Source of the DNA: a bacterium
GTDB taxonomy: Bacteria; Auribacterota; Tritonobacteria; UBA1439
Assembly (NCBI GenBank): GCA_028716845.1
Contig: JAQUPF010000007.1
Location: forward strand, 1 to 64,000
DNA: 64,000 nt
Direction of reading: 5' to 3'
In this document: piece by piece, positions 56,669 to 64,000 of the stretch
How the letters are laid out: each line of letters opens with the position of its first letter
Numbering within the stretch: the stretch's first letter is position 1
The notes under the pieces: model-generated
The model's input: only the letters and a program-made list of their open reading frames with translations
Database searches by the model: none
What the model was told of the DNA's origin: nothing
Program-made: the position numbers and the translations under genes

Positions 56669-57340
56669 ATGATTGATTTCCACACGCACTCGCTCCTCAG
56701 CGACGGCGATCTCCTGCCGTCGGAGCTTGCGCGCCGGGCGGCCGTGGCCGGCTGCCGCGCCCTCGGCATCTCAGACCACGTGGACGCGTCCAACGCCGAT
56801 TTCGTCGTCCCCCGCCTCCTCGCCGTGTGCGGGGAGCTCGGCGGAGCGGCGGGGATCGAGGTCTTCGCGGGCGTGGAGGTCACGCACGTCCCGCCCCCCC
56901 TCATCGGGCGGATCGTGGAACGGTGCAGGGGGCTCGGCGCAGAGTTCGTCATCGTGCACGGCGAGACGCCGGCGGAGCCGGTGCAGGCGGGGACGAACGC
57001 GGCCGCCATCGACGCGGGGGCCGACATCCTGTCGCACCCCGGCCTCATCTCGTCCGATGAGGCTCGGGCGGCGGCGGCGCGCGGCGTCCACCTGGAGATT
57101 TCCTGCCGCGCCGGGCACTGCCTCGCGAACGGCCACGTCGCCCGCGCCGGCGCGGCGGCGGGGGCGCTGCTGCTCATCGGCTCGGATGCGCACGCCCCGT
57201 CCGATCTCGTGGGCCGCGAGCGGGCGGCGCGGGTGGCGCGCGGGGCGGGGCTCGGCGAGGAGGAGGTGGCGGCGGCCTTCCGGAACGCGGAGGCGCTGCT
57301 CCGGGCGATCAGGGGGAGGCGCGGCCATGTCGCGACGTGA
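56669..57340 (+). CDS. PHP-domain phosphoesterase
   Basis: MIDFHTHSLLSDGDLLPSELARRA; SDHVD; EVFAGVEVTHV; LLIGSDAHAP. Confidence 0.9.
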   Translation: MIDFHTHSLLSDGDLLPSELARRAAVAGCRALGISDHVDASNADFVVPRLLAVCGELGGAAGIEVFAGVEVTHVPPPLIGRIVERCRGLGAEFVIVHGETPAEPVQAGTNAAAIDAGADILSHPGLISSDEARAAAARGVHLEISCRAGHCLANGHVARAGAAAGALLLIGSDAHAPSDLVGRERAARVARGAGLGEEEVAAAFRNAEALLRAIRGRRGHVAT

Positions 57341-58004
57341 CCGTTTCGACCGGCGGCCGGAAGACCCGTTCGTGCGGCGGGTGTTCGGGTGCATCGATTT
57401 CATCTCAATCCACCGGACGGCGTTCGCCCTCGTCCTCGTCGCCGCCGTCGCCGCGTCGATCGCCGCCGTCGCGTACTGGAACCACCTCCGTTCGTACGAC
57501 AGGAGCGCGCTCATCGCGCTCGAGTCGGCCGCGAGCGAGGAGGAGTACAAGGGCGTGGCGGATTCCTACCCCGGCAGCGCGGCCGAGCCGATCGCGCTCT
57601 TCCTGCGGGGCCGGCTGCTCATCGACGCGAGGAAATTCGCCGAGGCGGAGGAGACCTTCTCATCCTTCGTCCGTTCGTTCCCCGAGCACGCGCTCACCCC
57701 CCTCGCGCAGACCCTCAGGGGGATGGTCCTCGAGCAGGAACGGCGGTTCGAGGAGGCGGCGGTCAGTTACCGGGCCCTGGTCGACGGGCACCCCCTGTCG
57801 TTCATCGCCCCGCTCGCCCTCCTCCACCTGGGGGGCTGCTACGAGCGGCTCGGGAGGATGGAGGAGGCGCAGAAGGCCTACGAGCGGGTCGTCGCGGAGC
57901 ACGATGCGAGCGCGTGGCGGGCCAAGGCGCAGCAGCGGCTCGGGAGGCTCGGCGCCGCCCGCGCCCCCCGGACCCCCGCGGCCGCCGAAACGCCGTCCCC
58001 GTGA
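57327..58004 (+). CDS. Membrane-anchored TPR protein (YfgM-like)
   Basis: N-terminal TM, TPR repeats; ATG overlaps PHP gene. Confidence 0.75.
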   Translation: MSRRDRFDRRPEDPFVRRVFGCIDFISIHRTAFALVLVAAVAASIAAVAYWNHLRSYDRSALIALESAASEEEYKGVADSYPGSAAEPIALFLRGRLLIDARKFAEAEETFSSFVRSFPEHALTPLAQTLRGMVLEQERRFEEAAVSYRALVDGHPLSFIAPLALLHLGGCYERLGRMEEAQKAYERVVAEHDASAWRAKAQQRLGRLGAARAPRTPAAAETPSP

Positions 58005-58044
58005 CGGGCTCCCCTCCGGCCAGCGTCCTTATTGCACCCCGGGA

Positions 58045-58240
58045 GAACCAATCCACCGCGGATTGACGCGGATTATCGCTGATCAAACGCGGATGGAGCA
58101 GCTTGCCCTTCTTTCACTCCATCCAATCCGCGTTCATCCGCGTGCATCCGCGGCAAAGCGATATTCTGCCGCCGCAGGGCCCGTGCGCTGCCGCGCCGCA
58201 ATCCGTGTGCATCCGTCAATTATCCGTGTTGATCCGTGGC
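58045..58240 (+). repeat. GCGGAT/ATCCGCG dispersed intergenic repeat cluster
   Basis: ccaccgcggattgacgcggattatcgctgatc...atccgcgttcatccgcgtgcatccgcgg. Confidence 0.8.
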
Positions 58241-58332
58241 AGTGTGTGCGTATTCGGATGGGGGCGATTGACAGGGAGGGGCGGAGGGTGTACTATAATC
58301 GGCACGCGGGGCGTGGTCCCGCGGGGGAGACG

Positions 58333-58383
58333 ATGGACGACGCGGTGACGGAGATCAGCGGAGAGATCTGGATCAGTTTCTGA
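58333..58383 (+). CDS. 16-aa leader-like ORF upstream of hpt
   Basis: MDDAVTEISGEIWISF; preceded by gggggaga SD-like, followed by terminator. Confidence 0.35.
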   Translation: MDDAVTEISGEIWISF

Positions 58384-58408
58384 ACGCGGCTGGCATGCGC
58401 CCGCGATC

Positions 58409-58439
58409 CGGGGATCCAGGCGCAATCCCCGCTTTTTTT
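58409..58439 (+). terminator. Rho-independent terminator/attenuator-like hairpin upstream of hpt
   Basis: CGGGGAT-ccaggcgca-ATCCCCG c TTTTTTT. Confidence 0.8.
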
Positions 58440-58464
58440 CCGTCGCCGCGCGCGGGGCCGCTCG

Positions 58465-59037
58465 ATGGCAATCGCGAAAATCATCAAGGACGTGCTCTTC
58501 ACCGAGGAGCAGATAAAACGGCGCGTCTCGGAGATGGTGAAGCGTATCGACGAGGATTTCCGGAGCAAGGACCTCGTCGTCATCGCCGTGCTGAAGGGGA
58601 GCGTGGTCTTCCTCGCCGACCTCGTGCGGGGATTCACGAGGCCGCTCGCGTTCGACTTCATCGGCGTGAGCAGCTACGGCAACAGCACGAGCTCCCCCGG
58701 CCTCGTGACGCTGGAGAAGGGGATCACCGTCGACGTCGCCGACAAGAGCGTCCTCGTCGTGGACGACATCCTCGACACGGGCCGCTCGCTCTGCTTCGTC
58801 AAGACGCACCTCCAGCGGTTCAAGCCGCGGGAGATCAAGATCTGCGTCCTCCTCGAGAAGAAGGGGACGCGGATCGTGGACGTGGAGGCCGACTACGTCG
58901 GGTTCGAGATCCCGAACGTCTTCGTCCTCGGCTACGGCCTCGACTACGAGGACAGGTACCGGCACCTGCCCTACATCGCGTCGCTCAGGGAGGAGTATTA
59001 CAACGAGCTGAGGAGGAAGGGGATCGGGCCGATCTAG
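58465..59037 (+). CDS. hpt: Hypoxanthine phosphoribosyltransferase
   Basis: VIAVLKGSVVFLADLVRG; VLVVDDILDTGRSL; ADYVGFEIPNVFVLGYGLDY. Confidence 0.95.
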   Translation: MAIAKIIKDVLFTEEQIKRRVSEMVKRIDEDFRSKDLVVIAVLKGSVVFLADLVRGFTRPLAFDFIGVSSYGNSTSSPGLVTLEKGITVDVADKSVLVVDDILDTGRSLCFVKTHLQRFKPREIKICVLLEKKGTRIVDVEADYVGFEIPNVFVLGYGLDYEDRYRHLPYIASLREEYYNELRRKGIGPI

Positions 59038-59068
59038 CGGCCCCGGGATCGGCCGCCTGATTGTGCGC

Positions 59069-59142
59069 TGCGGGATCGTCTAACGGTAGGACGGCTGGCT
59101 CTGGACCAGTTAGTCCAGGTTCGAATCCTGGTCCCGCAGCCA
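59069..59142 (+). tRNA. tRNA-Gln (CTG)
   Basis: TGCGGGA/TCCCGCA acceptor, loop CTCTGGA, encoded CCA. Confidence 0.95.
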
Positions 59143-59151
59143 TTCATCACG

Positions 59152-59216
59152 GTTGATCGTTTCTCGTTGAGGAGCTGCCTTCCCCCGAGAAACGATCAAC
59201 GAGAAACGAGCAACGC
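59152..59216. repeat. 15-bp perfect inverted repeat element between tRNAs
   Basis: GTTGATCGTTTCTCG (59152-59166) / CGAGAAACGATCAAC (59186-59200); reverse complement of the unit resembles 3302-3336. Confidence 0.8.
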
Positions 59217-59222
59217 CAGTAG

Positions 59223-59300
59223 GGCGCCATCGTCTAGTCTGGCCTAGGACGCCGGGTTCTCAACCCGGTAACCGGGGTTCAAATCCCCGTGGCGCTACCA
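59223..59300 (+). tRNA. tRNA-Glu (CTC)
   Basis: GGCGCCA/TGGCGCT acceptor, loop TTCTCAA, encoded CCA. Confidence 0.9.
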
Positions 59301-59337
59301 TCGCGGCCCCGGCCCGTCGCGCACGGGCCGGGGCCCG

Positions 59338-60543
59338 TCACTCCCGCATCCTCCTGATCCGATGCCACATCCGCTTCTTGCGGATCCGCTCCCGCAGAAC
59401 GTGGTCGTCCCCCGCCGGCCGGATGTCCCCCCCGAAGTATTGTTCGATGTAATAGGAGGCGCTCTCCATCTCCCCGAGCTCCTCGTACAGCGAGGCGAGG
59501 CGGTGCCGGAGGCGCTGGGCCGTGACGGGCGGCGCGCCGCGGAGGGCGCTCTCGTAGCGGCGGATCCCCGCGCGCAGCGCGCCCTCCTCGCGGAGGAAGC
59601 CGTCGTGGAGGGCGCCGAGCCGGAAGTGCGGCAGGTAGCTCTCGGGGAACTCCGCCGCGGCCGAGCCGTAGAGGGCGGCGGCGTCCCGGTACCGTCCGAG
59701 CCGCGTCAGGTGGACGCCGCGATCGAGCATCTCCCCCAGCCGTTCCGGGATCTCCATGCCGGGAGGGTACTCGCTCTGCTCCCGCAGGAGCCCGAGCTCG
59801 AACTCGGCCGCTCCCGCGGCGCGCGGATCCCGGGGCCCCCTCCCCAGGAACGTCTGCCAGAGCTTCATCGCCGCATCGTAGTCCCCCGTGGCCCTGTACG
59901 ACTCGGCGAGCCGACCGTGGGTGGCGAAGTCGCTCCTGTACGGCTCCGAGTTGATTGCGAGGTTGTAGTAGAAGACCGCCTCCCGGTGGTCGCCGAGGCG
60001 CTCGCAGACGGAGGCCATCCGCACCTGGAGGTCGTGGTTGTCCGGGTTCATGAAGAGCGCCGCCCTGAAGCGCTCCTTCGCCTCTCCGAGCGCGCCGCCC
60101 GCGAGGAGGCGGTTCCCCTCCTCGATGAGGGCCTCCAGGTCCCGCTCCCCTGCCTGGAAGGGAGCGGGGCGGGGCAGGAAGATCGCCATCTCGCCGATGG
60201 CCCGCTCGCGCGCCGCCCCGCTCCCGGGGGAGATCTCAGCGGCGCGCCGGTACAGTTCGTACGCCTCCTCCTCCCGGCCGAGGAGCTCCAGGCAGATGCC
60301 CTCGCGGACGTGCGCGGCCGCCTCAAGGTCTCCCCCGGGAGCGGCCGCCGCCGCCGCCCGGTACGCTTCGATCGCCGCCTGGAGGTCGCCGAGTCCGATC
60401 TCCCTGTAGAGGCCGAGGAGGACGAGGTCGCCGGCGCCCGCCGGAGGGGAGGGGCCGGGCGGCTGCGCCGCCGCGAGCGCGATCGCGCACGCCGAGGCGG
60501 CGAGCGTCGCCGGTATCTTCCGCCCGCGCGCCATGCGCATCAC
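59338..60543 (-). CDS. Exported TPR-repeat protein
   Basis: Signal peptide, many TPR units. Confidence 0.8.
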   Translation of the reverse strand: MMRMARGRKIPATLAASACAIALAAAQPPGPSPPAGAGDLVLLGLYREIGLGDLQAAIEAYRAAAAAAPGGDLEAAAHVREGICLELLGREEEAYELYRRAAEISPGSGAARERAIGEMAIFLPRPAPFQAGERDLEALIEEGNRLLAGGALGEAKERFRAALFMNPDNHDLQVRMASVCERLGDHREAVFYYNLAINSEPYRSDFATHGRLAESYRATGDYDAAMKLWQTFLGRGPRDPRAAGAAEFELGLLREQSEYPPGMEIPERLGEMLDRGVHLTRLGRYRDAAALYGSAAAEFPESYLPHFRLGALHDGFLREEGALRAGIRRYESALRGAPPVTAQRLRHRLASLYEELGEMESASYYIEQYFGGDIRPAGDDHVLRERIRKKRMWHRIRRMRE

Positions 60544-61223
60544 CCCGTGAACTTGTACCCCGCCCCGTACACCGTCTGGATGAGGCGCGGCGCGGAGGGA
60601 TCCGCCTCGATCTTCTTGCGGAGCTTCATGATGAGCGTGTCGACCGTCCTCGTCGTCGGGAAGACATCGTAGCCCCAGATCTCGTCGAGGAGCTTCTCCC
60701 TCGTGACGACCTCGTTGCGGTGGGCGATGAGGTAGCGCAGGATCTTCGTCTCCATCGAGGTGCAGGTGACGGCCTCCCCCCCGCGGACGACCTGGTAGCT
60801 CTTCAAATCGATGGTGACGTCCCCGGCGACGTACCGCTCGATCTCCGCCCCGTCGCCCGCGTCGCCCCGCCGGCCGAGGGCCCGCACGCGGGCGAGGAGC
60901 TCCCTGACGCCGAACGGCTTGGTCATGTAGTCGTCCGCCCCGAGCTCGAGGCCGAGCACCTTGTCCATCTCCTCACCCTTCGCGGAGAGCATGAGGATGC
61001 GGGCGGCCGCGGTCTTCTCCTTGATCTTCCGGCAGACGTCGTAGCCGCTCATGTCAGGGAGCATGATGTCCAAAATGACGATCTGCGGCGCCTTCTCGGC
61101 CGCGAGCCGGATCCCCTCGCCGCCGGTCCCGGCGCGGAAGACCTCGTAGCCCTGCGTGCGGAAGAAATCCTCCAGGCTGACCGCCAGCCTCCGCTCGTCC
61201 TCGATGATCAGAATGCGATCCAT
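60540..61223 (-). CDS. OmpR/PhoB-family response regulator
   Basis: RILIIEDERRLAVSL...VILDIMLPDMSGYDVC...KPFGVRELLARV; winged helix C-term. Confidence 0.95.
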   Translation of the reverse strand: MDRILIIEDERRLAVSLEDFFRTQGYEVFRAGTGGEGIRLAAEKAPQIVILDIMLPDMSGYDVCRKIKEKTAAARILMLSAKGEEMDKVLGLELGADDYMTKPFGVRELLARVRALGRRGDAGDGAEIERYVAGDVTIDLKSYQVVRGGEAVTCTSMETKILRYLIAHRNEVVTREKLLDEIWGYDVFPTTRTVDTLIMKLRKKIEADPSAPRLIQTVYGAGYKFTG

Positions 61224-61242
61224 GGGCTCCTCCCTGCGGGCG

Positions 61243-63432
61243 CTAACGGGCGGGGAGGACGATGGTGAAGGTGCTCCCCTCGCCGGGGACGCTCCGCACC
61301 TCCACCCGTCCGCCGTGCGCCTCGGCGACGCTCTTGACGATGGAGAGGCCGATACCCGCGCCCTTCCGCGCCGTCCCCTCCGCCCCGTCATGGCGGTAGA
61401 ACATTGAAAATATCCTTTCCAGGTCCTTCCGGTCAATGCCGATTCCCCTGTCCCTGACCGCGAGGGTGATCTCGCCGCCGTCCCTGCCGAGCTCGACCCA
61501 TATCGTCTTGTCGTCGCGGGAGAACTTGACGGCGTTGTCCATGAGATTGATGAGCGCCTGGCTGACGGCGTCCTCGTCCGCGGGGACCTCGCCGATGTCC
61601 CCGGCGGCGCGGAAATTGATCTCGAACCCCTCCGCGGTGACGTACTGCCGGAAGGCGCTCACGGTCGCGGCGACCGTGCGGGCGAGCGGGACGGGCCTGA
61701 TCTGGTACGTCCGCTTCCCCGCGCCGATCCTCGAGAAGTCGAGGACGTTTTCGATCAGCCGCGAGAGCCGCTCGCTCTCGCTCGTGATGAAACTGAAATA
61801 CTCCTTCTCCCGCTCCCTGCTCGAGACGGCGCCGAGTTCGAGCATCTCCCCCACGGCGCGTATCGTGGCGAGCGGCGTTCGCAGCTCGTGCGAGACCCTC
61901 GACACGAAGTCGCTCTTGAGTCTCGCGATCTCGTGGTCCTTGCGGATCGAGCGGTACGAAACCGAGAGGCCGAGGAGGACGATCGAGGCGAGGAGGGCCA
62001 TGTAGGTGAGCCATGTCCGCCGCTCCTTCACCTCCCCGAGGAGGAGCGGGCCGTCGCTCCGGTAGGCGAGCGACAGGGTCCAGAGGGGGAGGGCCGGACC
62101 GAGCGGCCGCCGCGCCTCGAAGCGTGAGCGCGGTCCATCCCCCTCGGCGAGGACAATCTCCCCTCCGCCGTCCGTGACCGTCAGGGAGACGTCCCATCCC
62201 GGGTCGAAGGAGGCGCGGAGTGCCTCGAGCATCTCCTCCCGCAGGGCCTCGCCGTCGAGGAGGACGGCGAGGAGGACCGGGGCATCCGCCCCGCCGAGCG
62301 CGGTGAGGCCGCAGGCGAGGATCGTCCCGCCGTCGCCCGGCATGATCCGGAAGCGGTCCCCGCCCCTCGAGGCGAGGATCTGCCGGAAATCGGCCTGCAG
62401 CGATTGTCGCATCTCCTCCATCAGCGCGGCGGTGCGATCCGTCCGCCGCCATCGTCTCCATGCCTCCTCGAAGGCGCGCGCCTGCGAGGGGGAGAGCCCG
62501 TCATCGGCCGCGAGCGCCTCCATCTCGCCCCGCACCATCCGCGCGTAGAACGCGGCCTCACGGCGGCTGCCGGCCCCTCCGCCATCCGCGAGCCCGCCCA
62601 TGATGCCGATGAGGATATCGGCGGCCATCGATGCCTCGCCGCGGGCGCGCTCGGCGGCCGCCGTCCGGTACCGGACGAGGAGGGGAAGGGAGAGGCCGCC
62701 GAAGAGGAGATCGCCCGAAAGGCCGGTGAGCCCCTCCCGGCCGATCCTCGCCGCCTCGGCGTACCGGCCCGCCTTCATCGAACAGCGGGCGGCGGCCGCG
62801 AGGGCGACGGCGCGGGCGTGCGCGCTCCCCGCGTCCGCCGCCGCGGCCTCATACTCGCCGACGGCGCCGGCGGGATCGCCCTCGATGAACTCCCTCCTGC
62901 TGCCCGCCTTCATCCTCCGCGAGAACTCCACGAGACGCTCGTCCGTCCTTCCCCCGATGGGAATGTCGATCCGCCACTCCTCCACGGGGGACGGGAAGGG
63001 GAAGACGGGGCGGAGGTCGCCGTCGAGGATGAAGAAGCCCTCGATCGCCGCACAGGCCCGCTCCGCCTGGCCGATGCCGTCGGCGAGCTCGACGAACGGC
63101 ATCCCGGGCCGTGCCCGATGGGCGAGGGCGTCCAGGCAGGCGAGGGCGGGCTGCCCGGCGGCGGCGGCGAGCGAGCCGGCGAGCGCCTGGAGGCGGCCGT
63201 TCACCGTCTCGGCGACCTGGGCCGGCTCCGCGGCGATGGACTGGAGCGTGCGGGAGGCGAAGTAGACGAGCGGCAGCGAGGGGAGGATGACGGAGAAGGC
63301 GAAGAGGAAGAGGAGGCGGCCCTTCCTGAGCGTGGCGAACGCCGCCGAGAGACGTCGAGGGATCAATGCGCCCGTTGCTCCGTGCAAGCGAAGGTCATGC
63401 CGCCCCGCCCGGAGGAGACAGCGCGGCCTCAT
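61243..63432 (-). CDS. Sensor histidine kinase
   Basis: SRVSHELRTPLATIRAVGEML; LINLMDNAVKFSRDD; VRDRGIGIDRKDLERIF; GAGIGLSIVK. Confidence 0.95.
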   Translation of the reverse strand: MRPRCLLRAGRHDLRLHGATGALIPRRLSAAFATLRKGRLLFLFAFSVILPSLPLVYFASRTLQSIAAEPAQVAETVNGRLQALAGSLAAAAGQPALACLDALAHRARPGMPFVELADGIGQAERACAAIEGFFILDGDLRPVFPFPSPVEEWRIDIPIGGRTDERLVEFSRRMKAGSRREFIEGDPAGAVGEYEAAAADAGSAHARAVALAAAARCSMKAGRYAEAARIGREGLTGLSGDLLFGGLSLPLLVRYRTAAAERARGEASMAADILIGIMGGLADGGGAGSRREAAFYARMVRGEMEALAADDGLSPSQARAFEEAWRRWRRTDRTAALMEEMRQSLQADFRQILASRGGDRFRIMPGDGGTILACGLTALGGADAPVLLAVLLDGEALREEMLEALRASFDPGWDVSLTVTDGGGEIVLAEGDGPRSRFEARRPLGPALPLWTLSLAYRSDGPLLLGEVKERRTWLTYMALLASIVLLGLSVSYRSIRKDHEIARLKSDFVSRVSHELRTPLATIRAVGEMLELGAVSSREREKEYFSFITSESERLSRLIENVLDFSRIGAGKRTYQIRPVPLARTVAATVSAFRQYVTAEGFEINFRAAGDIGEVPADEDAVSQALINLMDNAVKFSRDDKTIWVELGRDGGEITLAVRDRGIGIDRKDLERIFSMFYRHDGAEGTARKGAGIGLSIVKSVAEAHGGRVEVRSVPGEGSTFTIVLPAR

Positions 63433-63499
63433 TCATGCTAGTATGAATACGTGGCGATGTCAATGAACGCGCCGCGCGTCGCGAAGGGAGAGTGAACAG

Positions 63500-63703
63500 A
63501 TGCAGGTCGTCCATCGATTTCACAAGAAGCTGTGCACATTCAAGGGGGCGGAGGTGAAGGTGGGCTACGAGGGGATCCGGGAGCGCGGGAACCCGAACGT
63601 CAACTGGCACCCGACCGAGTGCCTCAACATGACCGAGCCGTGCGTCGAGGCGAAATGCCGTTTCACGAAAAAGCCGGGCGCGAACAGGAACTACCTCCGC
63701 TGA
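63500..63703 (+). CDS. 67-aa Cys-containing small protein
   Basis: RBS gggagag; MQVVHRFHKKLCTFKGAEVKVGYEGIRERGNPNVNWHPTECLNMTEPCVEAKCRFTKKPGANRNYLR. Confidence 0.6.
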   Translation: MQVVHRFHKKLCTFKGAEVKVGYEGIRERGNPNVNWHPTECLNMTEPCVEAKCRFTKKPGANRNYLR

Positions 63704-63728
63704 CGCGCCCCGCCCGGACGCAACGCCG

Positions 63729-64000
63729 ATGAGAACCGCACTCCTCCTCGCGCTCGCGCTCGCCGCCGCCCCGCTGCCCGCCGCGGCCGACTACTACTAC
63801 TCCTCCGGCAGGAGGCACCGCCTCTCCCGCCTGCCCGGTCTCTGGGCGGCGTCCTCGGAGGCCGACGGGAGGGCCGGCGCGCGGCGGCCGCACAGGATCG
63901 TACGGGCCCCCGACAGGGCCGCGGCGGCCGCCTCGCTCCCGCGCGGCGTCCCGCGGCGCTTTCTCAATCCCGTCTTCGACGACGGGGGCGGGAGGCCGCT
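63729..64000 (+). CDS. Exported protein, N-terminal part (possibly subtilase propeptide)
   Basis: Signal peptide MRTALLLALALAAAPLPAAA; truncated by window end. Confidence 0.5.
   Translation, partial: MRTALLLALALAAAPLPAAADYYYSSGRRHRLSRLPGLWAASSEADGRAGARRPHRIVRAPDRAAAAASLPRGVPRRFLNPVFDDGGGRP

Overview
High-GC bacterial chromosome segment. I suspect a PVC/candidate-phylum-type genome, but taxonomy cannot be proven from this window. About 52 kb is ordinary, densely packed, mostly plus-strand genes: a Bat (batA-E) cluster, a spermidine-synthase-like membrane protein, radical SAM enzymes, a ferritin-like/cytochrome-b5 pair, rpiB-deoC-cyclophilin, amidase-nagZ, hisS-aspS-phoH-7TM/HD-ybeY-dgkA/PAP2-CorC-DUF502-recO-ppdK-sigma70-apt, hpt, five tRNAs in total and a two-component system. 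Between a tRNA-Asp (12982-13058) and about 23.05 kb lies a composite accessory island, markedly AT-richer in its first 5 kb. It carries a SatD-like gene plus a membrane gene, each preceded by a pair of 16-bp palindromes with identical 28-bp spacing; a cassette of unknown genes including a zinc-ribbon/PIN-like protein; a serine-recombinase remnant next to a RAYT element with 26-bp terminal inverted repeats; HicBA; a frameshifted nucleotidyltransferase pair; a HEPN/MNT pair; and at least four copies of a dispersed repeat ending in a tRNA-Asp-tail-like sequence. Other leads: matching N-terminal encapsulation-peptide-like helices on RpiB and DeoC (bacterial microcompartment cargo with no shell genes here), a Fur/PerR-like operator on the ferritin promoter, a leader-ORF/terminator upstream of hpt, and a YbeY with an altered zinc-ligand motif. 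All assignments come from reading the sequence and translations; no database search was possible.
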